Positions 1 to 11,769 of a stretch of DNA of 64,000 nucleotides are shown in pieces. The notes under the pieces are model-generated. The model searched no databases and had not been told where the DNA came from. It saw only the letters and a list, made by a program, of their open reading frames with translations. The stretch is from Gloeopeniophorella convolvens. Lineage: Eukaryota; Basidiomycota; Agaricomycetes; Russulales. Made by a program: the position numbers and the translations under genes. The first letter of the stretch is position 1. Every line of letters begins with the position of its first letter. The stretch covers positions 124,001-188,000 of the forward strand of contig WTXD01000046.1 in assembly GCA_022496205.1 (NCBI GenBank). The letters are read 5' to 3'.

Positions 1-1083
1 CGTCGTGCGGCCGACCTTGATGTGGACGTACTCCTTGTCGGCAGGGTCTGCAGGGTGTACATCGTGAGGCTCTGCGCCGGGGGAGAGAGAACCGCAAACG
101 AGGGCGCGCACCGAGGATCTCAAAGGCGTAGATGTACCCCGGCACATCGCTCGGCGCGGCTTCAGCCTGCAGTACCGATCTCAGTGAGGCCTGCACCCCC
201 GTTGAAAGATACGACGGGATCCAGTCTGTGCCGTGCCGCACGCATATAAGCATCCCCCAACGCCGCGAGACGCACGGACGCGAGCATGCACACCTTCATA
301 CTTGATGAACGTCATCCCCTCTTTGCGATCGGTGAACCCCGTCAAGTTATCACTGAGCATTGTCTTCTTGTGCATATGGCAGAACGGGTCGCCTACTGAC
401 TCCTCGGCCATCTTGACCATCTTACGGCACTGCCGTCCGGCGTTCGTCACGGCCTTGCACTGGCGCGACACTATCCCCCCCGCCGCGCCCGGCACCGCGG
501 AGCCGCCGCTCGCGCTCACGGTCGGCGAGAGCGGCTCGGACTGCGCGCGGCGCTTCGTGCGCGGGGCCTTGGTCTTGGGCGGCTGCGGCGTGCGCGGGCC
601 ACTGGCGGCGGCGGTAGGCGGGGGGTCGGACTGCGGGCGCACGGGCACAGGCGTCTCTTCGGAGTCGGAGTCGGAGTCGATCGTGATGACCGCGAGCGAC
701 GGGCGCGCGACGGGGCGGTGCGCGCGCGGCGGGGTGGCGGGCACGGGCATGCGCACGGGCGCAGGCGGGGTGGGCAGCGGGCTCCCCGCGACGGCGTGCT
801 GCATCGTGCGCGACATGTTGTGCTGCGGCACGGGCATCGTGTAGAGCATCGGGGGCGGCGGGATGCCTGCTGCGTCGGGCCAGGCCGGGGGCGGCGGGAG
901 GTGCGGCGTAGGCCTGAAGCCCCCGAAGAAGCCGCCAGAGGAGCGGGGTGGTTGTTGCTGCTGCTGCTGGCCGCGTGCGGGGGACGGGTTAGGGCTCTTT
1001 CCTCCGTCCCCGAGGGAGAGCGCGTCGAAAGAGTCGACGAAGTTGCGCGCGCGCCGCTCGTCGTGCTTGTCCTTCCTGCTCAT
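1..1083 (-). CDS. T5orf172 (GIY-YIG-like) domain protein, C-terminal end outside window
   Basis: Partial gene; the 3' part lies beyond the left edge. A disordered Pro/Gln-rich N-terminus carries a Ser/Asp patch (DSDSDSEE). It is followed by a zinc-knuckle-like segment with C-x5/7-C spacing (QCKAVTNAGRQCRKM) and a distal FCHMHKK. After intron 226-293 the exon reads DWIPSYL...VPGYIYAFEI, and after intron 72-111 it reads EYVHIKVGRTT. GYIYxFEI plus xxKVGRTT is the start of the T5orf172 domain found in fungal MUG113-type proteins, related to GIY-YIG nucleases. I chose ATG 1083 (MSRKDKHDERR) over the in-frame ATG at 1119 because an A/T-rich TATA-like TAAATAC lies only a few bases above 1119. The 40-nt second intron is short but frame and motif agree. 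The cellular role is unknown; DNA binding is inferred from the family. Confidence 0.75.
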
Positions 1084-1119
1084 CGTGGGGGTTGATTTCT
1101 GAGGGGATCTCGCGATCAA

Positions 1120-1529
1120 AGGCTGTATTTATTGTGGGGGGCTAGCCAGGATGGATCGGGGACTGAGGGAGACAAAGGAGGGTGATGGATATTGGGCGCA
1201 GGCGGTGCATGACTTAGGTGAGAACAACATGATGCACATCCCCTCGAGGCAATCGCCACACCGCAATATCCTCCGCCCTTACGGCACCTGCAGTCACTGC
1301 AATTGTTTTCCAGCACTCTCGCGCGTCGGGTTCTGCTTTCGTGCAACAACATGTTGGATTGTCCGGGTTCGAATGATACGAAAATAACAGTAGTAATAAT
1401 CTACCACAAGTCGAACCAAGTGAGGGCCATTGCGGCCGTCACGTGCCGGTGTTGCTGGTGAACGAGATAAACGGGAGGGCCAAGCCTGAAAAAGAGCGTG
1501 TTGTTGTGAGTCCAAGAGTAGCCAGCAGC
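1120..1529. other. Intergenic, nothing recognised
   Basis: About 410 bases between the start of the T5orf172 gene and the stop of the next minus-strand gene. It contains the presumed promoter of the former (TAAATAC-like element near 1121-1130). No conserved ORF or RNA gene seen. Confidence 0.4.
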
Positions 1530-2411
1530 CTAGCTTGCTTCAGAGATCTCCTTCTGCATGTCAGGAAGGTCGTCATCCTCTTCATCATCATCCTCCTCGC
1601 CTTCCCCAGGTTCCTCGTCTTCGTCGGAACCGGCGTCGTCTCTTTGAGGTTCGGGATAATCCCTCCATACGGTCACTTCCGGAACGACTGAGCGGAACCG
1701 GGTATCTGAGTAGTCAGGGACGCAGGATGCAAGGGTGAGGTTGTCCAAAGGGGCCCCCAAGTTCGCGCGCGCACGGAGGGCTGTGCGTAGCTTGAGCCAG
1801 GGCTGGTGTTCGCCAGGGAAGTTCCCTTGCAATTCCGTACAAGCGATAGTAAGTTCCCGTAACGCAGGCCAGCGTAGTTCTTCGTCGCCATCGCGATGCA
1901 GTAGCTCTATGAGCGCGTAAGCTGACCAACCGCAGGCATGGATGTAGTATGCGTTGGTGTATCGTGTGAGTGTCGTCTTCCACAGATACTCATACCAGCG
2001 CATGTATTGCCCCTCCAGCATCTCGATCCAGATAATTTCTAGGCCATCCATATGCAGAGACTCGCAAACACTCTCCATGTAGTGTTCGCCAACTCTGTCA
2101 CCCTCTGGGTCGTAGTCAATGCGGAATTCAAGGACTGGTGGAACTGAGGGAGAGGTCATGGCATGGAAGGTTATCATGCCCCAGTCGGGATAATCGATGA
2201 TTTTCAAGCTCTTGATCTGAGGAACCCGTTTTCCGCGCCCAGACAAGTATCTCTTGGAGTAGTATTCGATGGGACGGGGACAGCCAGGCTTGCGGGGTGG
2301 GTCGAAGTTGCGCCGCACAGGAGGGCACCAACCAGGTAGCGTACGGTCCATAGGGCCTCTGAGTTGCCTTTGGCACAGCATGAGCAGAGGACAGTACAAG
2401 AGCAGGTGTCA
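1530..2411 (-). CDS. F-box/LRR-type hypothetical protein, C-terminal exon(s)
   Basis: A long open frame codes for about 285 residues with scattered Leu/Trp-rich segments (LRELTIACTELQ, PLDNLTLASC). These resemble the repeat half of the fast-evolving basidiomycete F-box/LRR-like proteins. It ends in an Asp/Glu-rich tail (about residues 255-280) and stops at 1530. The open frame begins after an in-frame TGA, so it must be joined to an upstream exon. A plausible acceptor (CAACTCAG, near 2360) is paired with a GTTAGT donor near 2420, but the upstream frames disagree and I see no F-box. The gene may be truncated. Function is inferred from style only. Confidence 0.4.
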
Positions 2412-3461
2412 AACTAACATGGAGACGCCGGATCTGAGAGTGCAGGAGGATGTCGATGGGTGACCGATGACGATGCTAGGCGGTAGTAGGAATTGGCGAG
2501 AGCAGCCGAGTCTTCCAGTGTCTTTAATACGCTGGAGAGGAACGACCAGTGCTACAGACGTCTTGTGCGTTTGGACCCATCCAGACCAGACAAGGGAGAA
2601 CGCGCCACTGCAAGGCACTGCGCAGCATTGGCCATGCCACGACTGGGGACAATCGTCGAGATCAACGTCGAAGCACTGCAGTAATAAAAGGCTTGCCTCG
2701 CATCAGGTAACCTTCAGCACAGCATCCTGTCAAGGGTGTACCACATTTCAGTGAGCTGATGCAATACGCTCAACGCGGGTCGGACGTGTGTACGTACATG
2801 CGACAAGAGGCGTAATGGGGCGCGATTGGCCAGCATTTGCCACAAGTTGGGCTGGTCCTGCCTATATGCGATGCAAGTCGTTGAACTAAATGCGGAGAAT
2901 AGGGACCCAGGAGCTGCCCTGGCGTTGTGTATGGCGTTGTGGTGCTTGTATTCTCGGAAAGTCCGCACGGGGGTTCCCTAGCAGCACGACTGTCTTTTGT
3001 GCGGGCAGCACAAAATCGCCGGGTAGTAACAGACCTAAGCACTCAGTACTCAGCTGACGTGAGGTGTGCGGGCCTTCAAGAAAAGCCGGGACGACATGAT
3101 GGCGAATTGACAGCTATCGCCCGCGTCCCGCCGGACCGGGACGCGAGACTGAGCACGAGCACGGCTGGACCCTGCTGGCATTCTCACGGCCGTACGTCGC
3201 TTCTTCGGTAACCTTCTTGTTTTCTCCCAATCCCCTGCTCGAAAAAAAGGTGCGTACACTGGACTTCGGTCGGCTTGTAAAGATGAAACGCACTGGGCTC
3301 TGAGCAAACCTTGCTGTCCTGCACTACGCCTCACGAGGCGGCGGCCTAGAAAACCGTTGACTGACTAATCATTTCCCTCCCCGCACGTGCCGTCGTCGAG
3401 TCGCTCATTGACGACTCGTTTTCTTTCAAACCAGGAGGCGCTGCGTCGGCGTGCTGAGGGA
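2412..3461. other. Intergenic or unresolved 5' part of the F-box-like gene
   Basis: About 1 kb. Minus-strand frames between 2409 and 2620 could be a missing 5' exon of the downstream gene, but no motif supports a model. The last 150 bases are the LCP5 promoter/leader. Confidence 0.3.
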
Positions 3462-4701
3462 ATGGCCAACGATGAAACTGGCGACACAAAAATGCAAGAG
3501 TTCTGCGATGTCGCAGAGGAGATGACCAGGAGCATGGCCGCCGTGCGTGAGCTGGTTCACAACCTACGCCAAAAGTATGCCACACCCTTACTGTGCGTAA
3601 ACCTCCCATCTGACGCCTTGCACACACAGACGGGAAGAAACAGACGCTTTTAGCTTCCAAGATGGCATATCGCTCCTCTCGATCAAGCATCAGCTGCTCC
3701 TGTCGTACATGCAGTCCCTCGTGCTCCTCCATTCCCACCGCGTGCTGGGGCATACCTTGGCCGCCCGCTCGCCACCTTCAGAGCCTTTCAACTCAACCAA
3801 GCGGAGCCGCAGGGGCACGGATGCAGGCGACTTGGTGGACTCGATGATCGAGGACCGCATCGTGCTTGAGAAAATCAAGATACTGGAAAGTAAGATGCGC
3901 TATCAGATCGAGAAGCTTGTCCGGTTGGCTGCCGAGGAGCCCTCGGACGAGAAGGCCGTCAACGGTAATGCCCCCGTCCACTGCTGTGCCTCGCTCCCGG
4001 AGTCCTGACGTGCAGCCTGCAGACCCACTTGCGTTCCGCCCGAACCCGCAGGCGCTCATGGGTGGCGGTGCCGACGGCGAGGACGAGGACGGCGAGGACG
4101 GCGCAACGTTGCAGGATGGGATCTATCGCCCGCCGAAGCTCGCGCCGATGCCGTACACCGAACTGACGAGCAAGGAGGCGCGTGCGCGTCGCGCGCCGCC
4201 GGCGCCGCATGCGCTCGCGTCCTCGCGCACCTCGACCCCTCGCGGCCGTTCGTCGACACAGCGACGGGACTCGGCACCGCGCCGGCGCTGCAGAGCAAGC
4301 GCGCGCGCGAGCTGCAGCGCATGGAGGAGTTCGAGGAGGAGAACATGACGCGGCTCGTGCTGAAGAAGCGGGACGAGCGGCGGCGGCGCAAGGATGAGGA
4401 GGACATCGCGCTCGGCGGCGTCGGCGGGATCGTCGGCAAGCGGCGCGGCGGCGGGTTCGAGGACGAGTTTGCGGACGTCCTGCGGGAGGGGCGGCGCGCG
4501 CGCGGTGGTGCAGTCGGGGACGGGTACGAGGAGTTGCGGGCGAGGGGCCGCAAGGAGGGCGCGCTGGCGCGGTCGCGGGTGCGTGCGCGGGACGAGGTGG
4601 AGGAGGTGGGCGAGGGTCCGCGGCAGCGGAAGAAGGGCCGGTTCGAGCGGGACGTGCGGGTCGCGAAGAAGCGGTCGGCGCGGAAGGTCAGGCAAAAGTA
4701 A
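3462..4701 (+). CDS. LCP5: LCP5 / neuroguidin family (Sas10/Utp3/C1D) rRNA-processing protein
   Basis: Nucleolar U3 snoRNP-associated factor required for 18S rRNA processing (family knowledge). Exons are 3462-3574, 3630-3964 and 4023-4701 (introns 55 and 58 nt). Exon 1 reads MANDETGD..., exon 2 gives the Sas10/Utp3 signature (DGISLLSIKHQLLLSYMQ, then KMRYQIEKLVRL), and exon 3 gives DPLAFRPNPQALM and GIYRPPKLAPMPYTE. The C-terminus is basic (KKGRFERDVRVAKKRSARK). Near 4215 the frame breaks: ...APPAPHALA is in one frame, while LAHLDPSRPFV...TGLGTAPAL and EEFEEENMTRLVLKKR follow in another. One additional base restores the family sequence, and no GT...AG pair explains it. The upstream in-frame GTG at 3387 was rejected as start because ATG 3462 fits the family. 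Confidence 0.9.
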
Positions 4702-4830
4702 CTTTATACAGTCTATTATATTGGCATAGTACCGCGCTACCGTTGGCTGAACTAAGTGGGGTGTATCAGAGCAAGAAGAGTCGGGAGCGGTGCGAGGCGA
4801 GAGCGAGGGCTACGTGTGATATAGGCGGGC

Positions 4831-5401
4831 TCAGAGGTCGAAATCGTCGTCGTCGTCAAGGTCCACCCGTCGTTGGAACTGATTGACGGGCAGTCAGATT
4901 GGCAGTTCCATGGAGGGCGGAGGTCGCACGACATACCTTGATGGCGCCTTTGGCTGATGTTTTCAATTGTGCCTCCTCTGCCTGCATAATGCTCGTCAGA
5001 CGACATATAATAGCATGATAACATGATACATACCTGCTCCAGCAGGTCGATGAGCTGCTGTTCGCTGACGCGGCCGCGCAGCTGGCCTGTCTGTGCCATT
5101 CGCAGCAAGATGGACTCGATCTGGGTAGATCGCGCGGGCGATACAAGTGCGATCCGCGACACTGTGACATTGAGACACTTTCTAAGCGAGCTGCGCAGAA
5201 CAAGGGTAGCAGGGACGTACGGCGCTCGCGGGCGGCAGGCTCGAGGGCAGTGGCGAGAAGGTCACGGCGCATCTGCTCTTCTGCGCGGCGCTTCTCTGCA
5301 TCCTCACCGCTGCCTGCGCCCTGTGCGCCCCCGCTAGGCGCAGACTGCTGGAGCTGGCTAAGACGGGCGGCGCGGAGGGCAGCGAGCTCTGGGTCTGCCA
5401 T
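4831..5401 (-). CDS. PDCD5: PDCD5/TFAR19 family protein
   Basis: Small helical protein; the family links to apoptosis in animals, tubulin folding and nucleic-acid binding. Four exons on the minus strand: 5221-5401, 5034-5161, 4937-4981, 4831-4878. They join in frame to 133 residues, the normal family length. Exon 1 reads MADPELAALRAARLSQLQ, with a Gly/Ala linker and the EKRRAEEQMRRDLLA helix. Exon 2 holds the conserved core IALVSPARSTQIESILLRMA and QLIDLLEQ. The last exon ends DDDDDFDL, the family's acidic C-terminus. Introns are 58-59 and 52 nt with GTACGT/GTATGT donors. It is head-to-head with NOT4, 172 bp apart, so a shared bidirectional promoter is likely. Confidence 0.95.
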
Positions 5402-5573
5402 GGGTGACTTGGTGTTACTGTGTTCCGGGTCGGGGGTGGCCGGGGGACGCTTTAACGGAGACGGAGGCGTGGGAAGCTGTGCAGACCTCATTGTCGCGTC
5501 GTTTCCTCGCCTCCGTCTTGCTTTTCCCCTCCTCGTCCACGAACCCTCCCAACGCGCACAGAGCTCGCTGCAA

Positions 5574-8500
5574 ATGTCGTCTCTCAAACTCCATCCCTCG
5601 CTCCCGGCACCCGTCGTACACGTCGGTGCATCGCTCCAGGCAAAGTCCTCCGTCCTCACAGGCGTCCAGGACGCGTACTGGAGCGACGAAGAGGTTCGCT
5701 TTTTTGCGTCCGCCGCTCTTCGCCCCCTGATCAATCACATCGCCCCGCATCGCGGATCATCTAGGAAGCGAAAGAGTGCCCTCTCTGTCTCGAGGAAATG
5801 GACATCTCCGACCTTAATTTCAAGCCCTGCCAGTGCGAGTACCAGGTGCGCATTTTCCGCCTTTCTTTGATCAACCTCGGAGTGTCTCAATGCCACACCG
5901 CTCCTCCCAGATCTGCCGATTCTGCTGGAATCACATCAGGAGGAACCTCAACAACAAGTGTCCCGCGTGTCGGAGGGACTATTCCGACGACGTAGGCCAA
6001 TTGAAGCCGATTAATAAGGATGAGTGCGTGGGCCCATCTGTTTCACTTGTTGTCCATTTGTAACATATCGCGTGCCTTCCTCCTACAGCCAACGACGCTT
6101 GGCTCAGCAGAAGAAGCAACGCGAGCGCGAACGCAAGGACCTCGACGCGCTCGGCCGTCGCCACCTTGCCAATGTCCGGGTCGTACAACGCAACGTTGTC
6201 TACGTCGTGGGTATCGGCCCTCGCTTTGCCAAGGAGGAGGTGTGTTTTGTCCCGATGACGCCACTTCTCGCCTTCCGTGCTCACCGGCGTTTCCCAGCTC
6301 ATCTCGACTTTGCGCTCAAACGACTACTTCGGTCAGTATGGCCGGATCTCCAAGATTATCTTGGTCAAGCGTACTCCCCCGGGCGGACATGCACCTGTCG
6401 TGGGGCTCTACATCACATATCACCGCAGGGAAGACGCGGCGCGCTGCATTGCCGCCGTAGACGGGTCTGCGTCGCCCGGAGGCGGCAGCGAAGTTATGCG
6501 CGCGAGCCACGGCACGACCAAATATTGCATGTCTTTCCTGCGCGGCGCCAACTGTCCAGACCACAATTGCATGAACTTACACGAGTGGGGGGACGAGAAG
6601 GATTGCTTCACCAAAGAAGACCTCACTACTTTGTACGTGTCTCGGAAGTGCCTTTGTTGGCACATCGGCTGACTGGTACGTGCTAGGCAACATACCATCA
6701 AGGACACGGAAGTTACGAGAAAGAACATCGTCTTGGGCAAAAAGGCAGACGACTCATCAGGTGCGCCTGTCGTATCGCTTCGGTGGGAGCGATTACTCAT
6801 CTCAGCCTGCGCAGCTCGGTTACCCCGGTCTGCCTCGTGGGCAAAAGCGTCCCATGACCGGCCCTCAGCCACAACGCCTCTCAGTAATCACACCAACACA
6901 GCGCCGGCGATAATTGCGGCTGCAACAGCTCGGACTCCTCGCAGAGGGGAGAGAGAAAAGGCAGCTCGCGCTCGTCCGGCGACGCCTGCAACACCCGAAA
7001 TTCCAGAAGTGATACCAATCACCTGGAAGACAAAGGAGCTCAAGACGTCCGTCAAGGCGCCTTCAATAGCCTCCTCTTCCCGCCCGTCCACGCCCGCGAG
7101 CAGTAAACTTACTAAGCCGAAACCGAAATCACCTCCGCCTCCCGTACCCCCTAGATCTCCAACCTCCTCAGTCACTGTCGAGTCGGACGCAGGATCTGGG
7201 TCACATGACGCGCCGTCGCTGTCCCCAGAACCTACGACGCCGGCTGTCCCTCCTGGGCTACCTGCTGTTCCCCCCGGCCTGTCTGCTCCTCCTGGCCTTC
7301 CTCCTCCTGGAAGCCGTGGCCCGGGTGCACCTTCTTATCAGATGTCCACTCAAGTTCAGGCGCTTCTCAACGATGTCAAGGCGCGTCGCGAGTCTGCCCT
7401 TCCGACAGTTGGCGTCAGTCCCTTCCCCGACTTCGATCGCACATTGCAGAACCTCGCAGAAGCGGATGGCAAGTTTGGCGGCTTCAGTTTCAATTTCGAC
7501 CCGAAGCTCGCAGAGGCAGGAATGGATGACGGTGCCTCTGACTTGCCTGAGGCTGCATCGCCTTTCCACGGCTCATTCATGGACGCGTTCCCCGCACTAC
7601 GTGCTCCTTCCCACCCTCCCGGACTTGGCTTCCCTGGAACCCAGCGGCCTATCTACGACCCGCGTAACTCCCCCGTCCCGAGCCAAGCATCGCCCGCGCT
7701 GTCCTACACTGGCTCGTTCAATCCGTTCGCAGAAAGCGAATCGGACGCCGCTGCGGCCGCGAGACGTTTGGCGCACGACGATTCTACACGGAAGATGTCA
7801 CGGTTTGGCTTTGCGAGAAACGCGCGGCAGAATGGCAATCTCAGCTCGACGTCAAGCCCCTTAATATCCTCGACACCGTTAAGTCCGAGTGACAGCATCA
7901 CTCATGGTCAGCAGCAACACTTCTTAGGCTCGGCTTCGGCCGAGCTTCCCTCGCCGTCTTCCCAATGGTCGTCTTACCAACACCATACCCATCCTTTCCA
8001 TTCGCACAACGTGTCCGCAGCAAGCTCTCCCTTGGTATCTCAGGCTCAAGCCCAGGCCCAGAGCCAAGTATACCAGCATTTGCCCGCGGCGGGCCGATTC
8101 CAGCCCTTTGAGCAAAGCGGTGGCGTTAGCGAGGCCGCACTCCGCGAGTTCATTCAGAATAGCCGGGAGCAGCAACAGCGCGCCAATGCGGCGAGGAATG
8201 CTGCCCTAGTTGGTAGGAGGCCACTTTTTGTATGATTTTGTAGCGGTCGTTGACCGCTGGACTTGTTTTGCCCCTCTCCATGTACTCTGTTGCGTTGTGT
8301 AACACGAACTTGCCTTTCATCTACGTTGCAGACCAAGACCAGCAGCATAGCCAGCAGTATCGCTACGCTCAGCAGCAGCAGCAGCAACAGTCCCAGTTCC
8401 TTGATCCTGCTATCATGTCGGCGAGCTTTGGTGGCCCACTTGCGCATCCTCAGGAGTCCTATGGGCACGCGCCGCAGGGATACGGTCCGCCGCCCGGCCT

Positions 8501-10376
8501 TGCGTTCCCGCCTGGCATGCAGAGCAACGTTGTGAATGACGGTGAGCACTCTTCCACTCCGTCTCCCAGAGGGGTGGCCTGTGTACCGAGCACCGAGCGC
8601 CGTGCCTTCCCAGGGCGGAATTTCTTCCATCGCGCGTGATGCGCCCGACGCCCGCGCCCACACCTCCCCTTCCTTTGTATTCTTTTCGGCTCTCTCCCAT
8701 GTAAACACGGCACATCTCCTCATTCTTTCCTGCTCGTTCTGGTATGCTTCCCTCATAGCCGGACGCTGACATATATCCGCTTTCTTTTCTTCGTCCACCG
8801 ACCTGAAACAACTGTACTTTCTACCTTTAGTGCCACCCACCCGCTCACCCTCGCCGCTGCTCTCGTCCTCCGATTTCCCCGCGCTGACCGCGCAGCCCCC
8901 ACAGCCCCCAGCGCTTCGCCCGAGCTGCCCGCTGAGCCACGCGCAGAGGCCGAGGCCGAGGCCGCAGCCGCCGCTGCACCGGCCGACGAGAAGGCAGCAC
9001 GACGCGCGGAGAAGCAGGCGGCGGCTGCTGAGCGTGCGGCGGAGCGTACCAGGCGGCGTGCCGAGAAGGAGCGCGAGCGGGCGGAGAAGAAGACTGAGAA
9101 GGAGCGGCTGGAGCGCGAGAAGAAGGAACGGGAGAAGCTGGAGAAGGAACGGACCGAGCGGGAGCGCGCGGAGAAGGAGCGCGCGGAGAGGGAGAAGGCA
9201 CAGCGCGAGCGCGAGAGGGCGGAGGCGGCGGTCGCGCAGAAGAAGGCTGTGGCGAAGGCTGCTAGTGCGCAGAAGACAGAAACCGTTGCGCCCCCGCGCA
9301 AGGTGAGCGCGCGGTCCGCGCCGGCCTCGAAGGCACCGCCTGCTCCTACTCCTGCTCCTGCATCCACTCCCGCTTCTGCATCTTCTCCGCCGAGTCACGG
9401 TCCCTTGCTCTCCAAAATGCCCAAGAAGAACCGACCTGTCACGAAGCCCATCAGGATCCCCAAGGAAGATGATCTGCATGTCGAAACACCTTCGGTCTTG
9501 ACATCCGCCACATCCGAGCTGCCCCAGAATCCCCTCGAGAAGATCGGAAGCAGCGTCGTGGATTCCAACTCGTCTAGTTCCCGCGGTCAATCTGTCGAGC
9601 GGATCACTTCGGAGCCCACGTCTGTCGGCGAGCTTCTGGCGCAGATCGAGCGCCAGTACCCGATGATGGACCTAGCGCACCACCCGTTCTTCGATGCAAC
9701 GAAGCTCAATCCCGCGTCCAAGATGCCACTCGAGTACGGCCCGCTCGCGCACGCGCTCTCCGCGCTCTCGGTCGGCGGCGGCTCATTCGCGAACAGCATG
9801 CCGTCCGGCTCGGTCGACAACGCGGTATCCTCGTTCCAGCAGCTGCTCGAGACGCTCACGCAGACGATCTCGGATCTGCTGCGCCTGCTGCCGCGCACGA
9901 CGTGGGACGACAGCTCGTCGTTCGACGGCGTGCTGCGTGACATGCTCAAGGGCGACGACTTTCTCGACGATGGCGGCGAGGACGGCGGCGCGCCCGGCGC
10001 ACCGGGCGCGGGCAAGGACGAGGTCGCGGCGCTGACGCTCGCGCTTGAGCGGCGCGCGCGCTGGATGGAGGTTCAGCTGTCGAAGCTCGAGGAGCTGCAC
10101 CGCGACATCAACACGGCCGCCGTGCGCGCGGTGCTTGCGTTCAACGACTCGGGCTGGGATCCGCACGGCTTCGCGCCGCGCATGGGCGGCACGCTGCAGC
10201 GGTTCGACACGCTCGGGCTGGCGTCTGGCGGGCGCCGCGCGATGACGGCGGACGAGCTCGAGAAGAAGCTTGTAGTCGCAAAGGAGGCGGCGGTATTTGC
10301 GGAGACGGAGGTGCGCGAGATCATGGGGCGCATTCGTGCGGCGGGGCTCCCGGTCGGCGCGGACGCTGCGTACTGA
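5574..10376 (+). CDS. NOT4: NOT4/CNOT4, RING-RRM E3 ubiquitin ligase of CCR4-NOT
   Basis: Ubiquitin ligase subunit of CCR4-NOT (co-translational quality control, mRNA decay). Exons are 5574-5693, 5765-5845, 5911-6023, 6089-6239, 6298-6632, 6687-6760, 6815-8212, 8332-8541 and 8831-10376. The C4C4 RING spans about residues 43-85 (ECPLCLEEMD, CQCEYQICRFCW, CPACRRDY). It is followed by a charged linker, an RRM (NVVYVVGIGPRF...) and a CCCH finger (CMSFLRGANCPDHNCMNLHEW). A very long low-complexity tail contains polyGln, a DFPAL motif, an about 100-residue Ala/Glu/Lys/Arg coiled-coil-like block, and a conserved C-terminal helical region. Exon 6/7 intron 6761-6814 is 54 nt and stop-free, so its retention would be in frame. 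Between DFPAL (about 8880) and the charged block (about 8940) the frame shifts by one base next to two CCCCC runs, with no GT donor available. Confidence 0.92.
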
Positions 10377-11769
10377 TGCACGATGGGTCGTGCTTGCATG
10401 TGGAGACGGCGTAGGCAGGGGTTGTTCATGTAGCGGCTACGGTGTTTGGAGAATGCAGACGATGCTGACGGCGTGCGGGTGTTCCTTTGACCGTGGGTTG
10501 GTTTAGGGCGTCTGCTTCAATTCCCGCGTGCGGATCGCGACTTCTGACTGGGAAGAGGAGGGAATGAATGCGTGTGCCCTATCGGTGTGGGATGTCCAGA
10601 TGCTAACTAGTAGTCTTACTGGGGGGTGCGCATCACGTTGCACTGGCACGGCAAGAACACAGGGCCAGCTGAAGGTGTGCCGAGTTGCCTGATGATCAGT
10701 CTGCCATGTGCATTAGCTTGCGCAATTGTCAGCTGACAGTTAACACTCTCGGGCTGCTCTCGGGATTGCATGCGTCGCGGTATGATAATTCACAAGGGCC
10801 AAGTCCACGACCATGGCACGCTGGTGAACAAATGTTGTCGGGTAGATAGTAGTCAATTAGCCGGTGATTCGTAGCGTGCGTCTATCTGATAGGATCGTCT
10901 TTCATTGAAGCTCCATGGGCAGATCGAAAGCCAAATTCACTGAACGCCCAATTACACCGCCAAACTCCCCTAGCCTCGGTTCGAGGTCCCAAAAGACTGA
11001 ATGGTATCTTCTCCCGTCGTTAGAAATATATCTACGCGACATCCGATGGATGCCGATCCGTACCCGAACAGGCCCGAACCGATGTCATCCGCCAGGACAT
11101 CTCCAAGAGGTGCGGAGACGTTTAGCGGTGACCGGTGACCGGTGATATTGAAGGATTGCGATCATCCGCCTGCCATGGCTCGCCCGCCCGCCGCGCGCTT
11201 CAGCATCAGGCCACAACCTCGTACCTGTCCATTCAAGTCCACAGAACAGATGTATACGATAGCGAGGCCTTGAGGCCCACCTGCTGTCTTTGCGAGTCCG
11301 CGAGCATCGCCTCCCGCGACCACCGCGGACTCGTGCAGATCACGCGTGCCGCGCACGTCCCTGAGGTTTTACGCTTCCCACTACGCCTGGTGGCCGCTGC
11401 CGCTCCACTGCCGGAATTCAATCGACACCAGGGGCGGTCTTACGTCGGCGATGTGCTGCAAGATATAGGAGACGGGGGAAAACGCGCCTGGGAACTTCGC
11501 CCCAGCGATTTGCGCTCGGCCTGCTGCATGCATGGATCGAAGAAAAGTTATTACAACTAAAACCGAAACCGTAGGCCCTTTTCCACTTCTCCGGAAAGGC
11601 TACAGGCCGGGGTCTCAGTCAAGCGTTCGGTTGCTGACGCCGAGAGGCCCGCCTGCCAACACAAAATAGTCGAGGGGCCGTATATGAGGACTGTATGTAG
11701 AATCTAGGGCCTCATCAAAACCAAAACGTCGCTTGCGCACGCTACTTTACCGTCCTTTAACACTCTACC
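10377..11769. other. Long intergenic region, nothing recognised
   Basis: About 1.4 kb. Small open frames (10915-11145 and 11135-11560) show no family resemblance and no convincing splicing. Contains the NOT4 3' flank and the SDR promoter. Confidence 0.4.

Noticed and set aside
8154..9590. 478-codon minus-strand ORF opposite NOT4
   Set aside because: Leu/Arg/Ser low-complexity reading of the NOT4 charged block and polyGln; no start context or family signal.
11135..11560. 141-codon ORF in the NOT4-SDR gap
   Set aside because: No family resemblance; start and composition look random.
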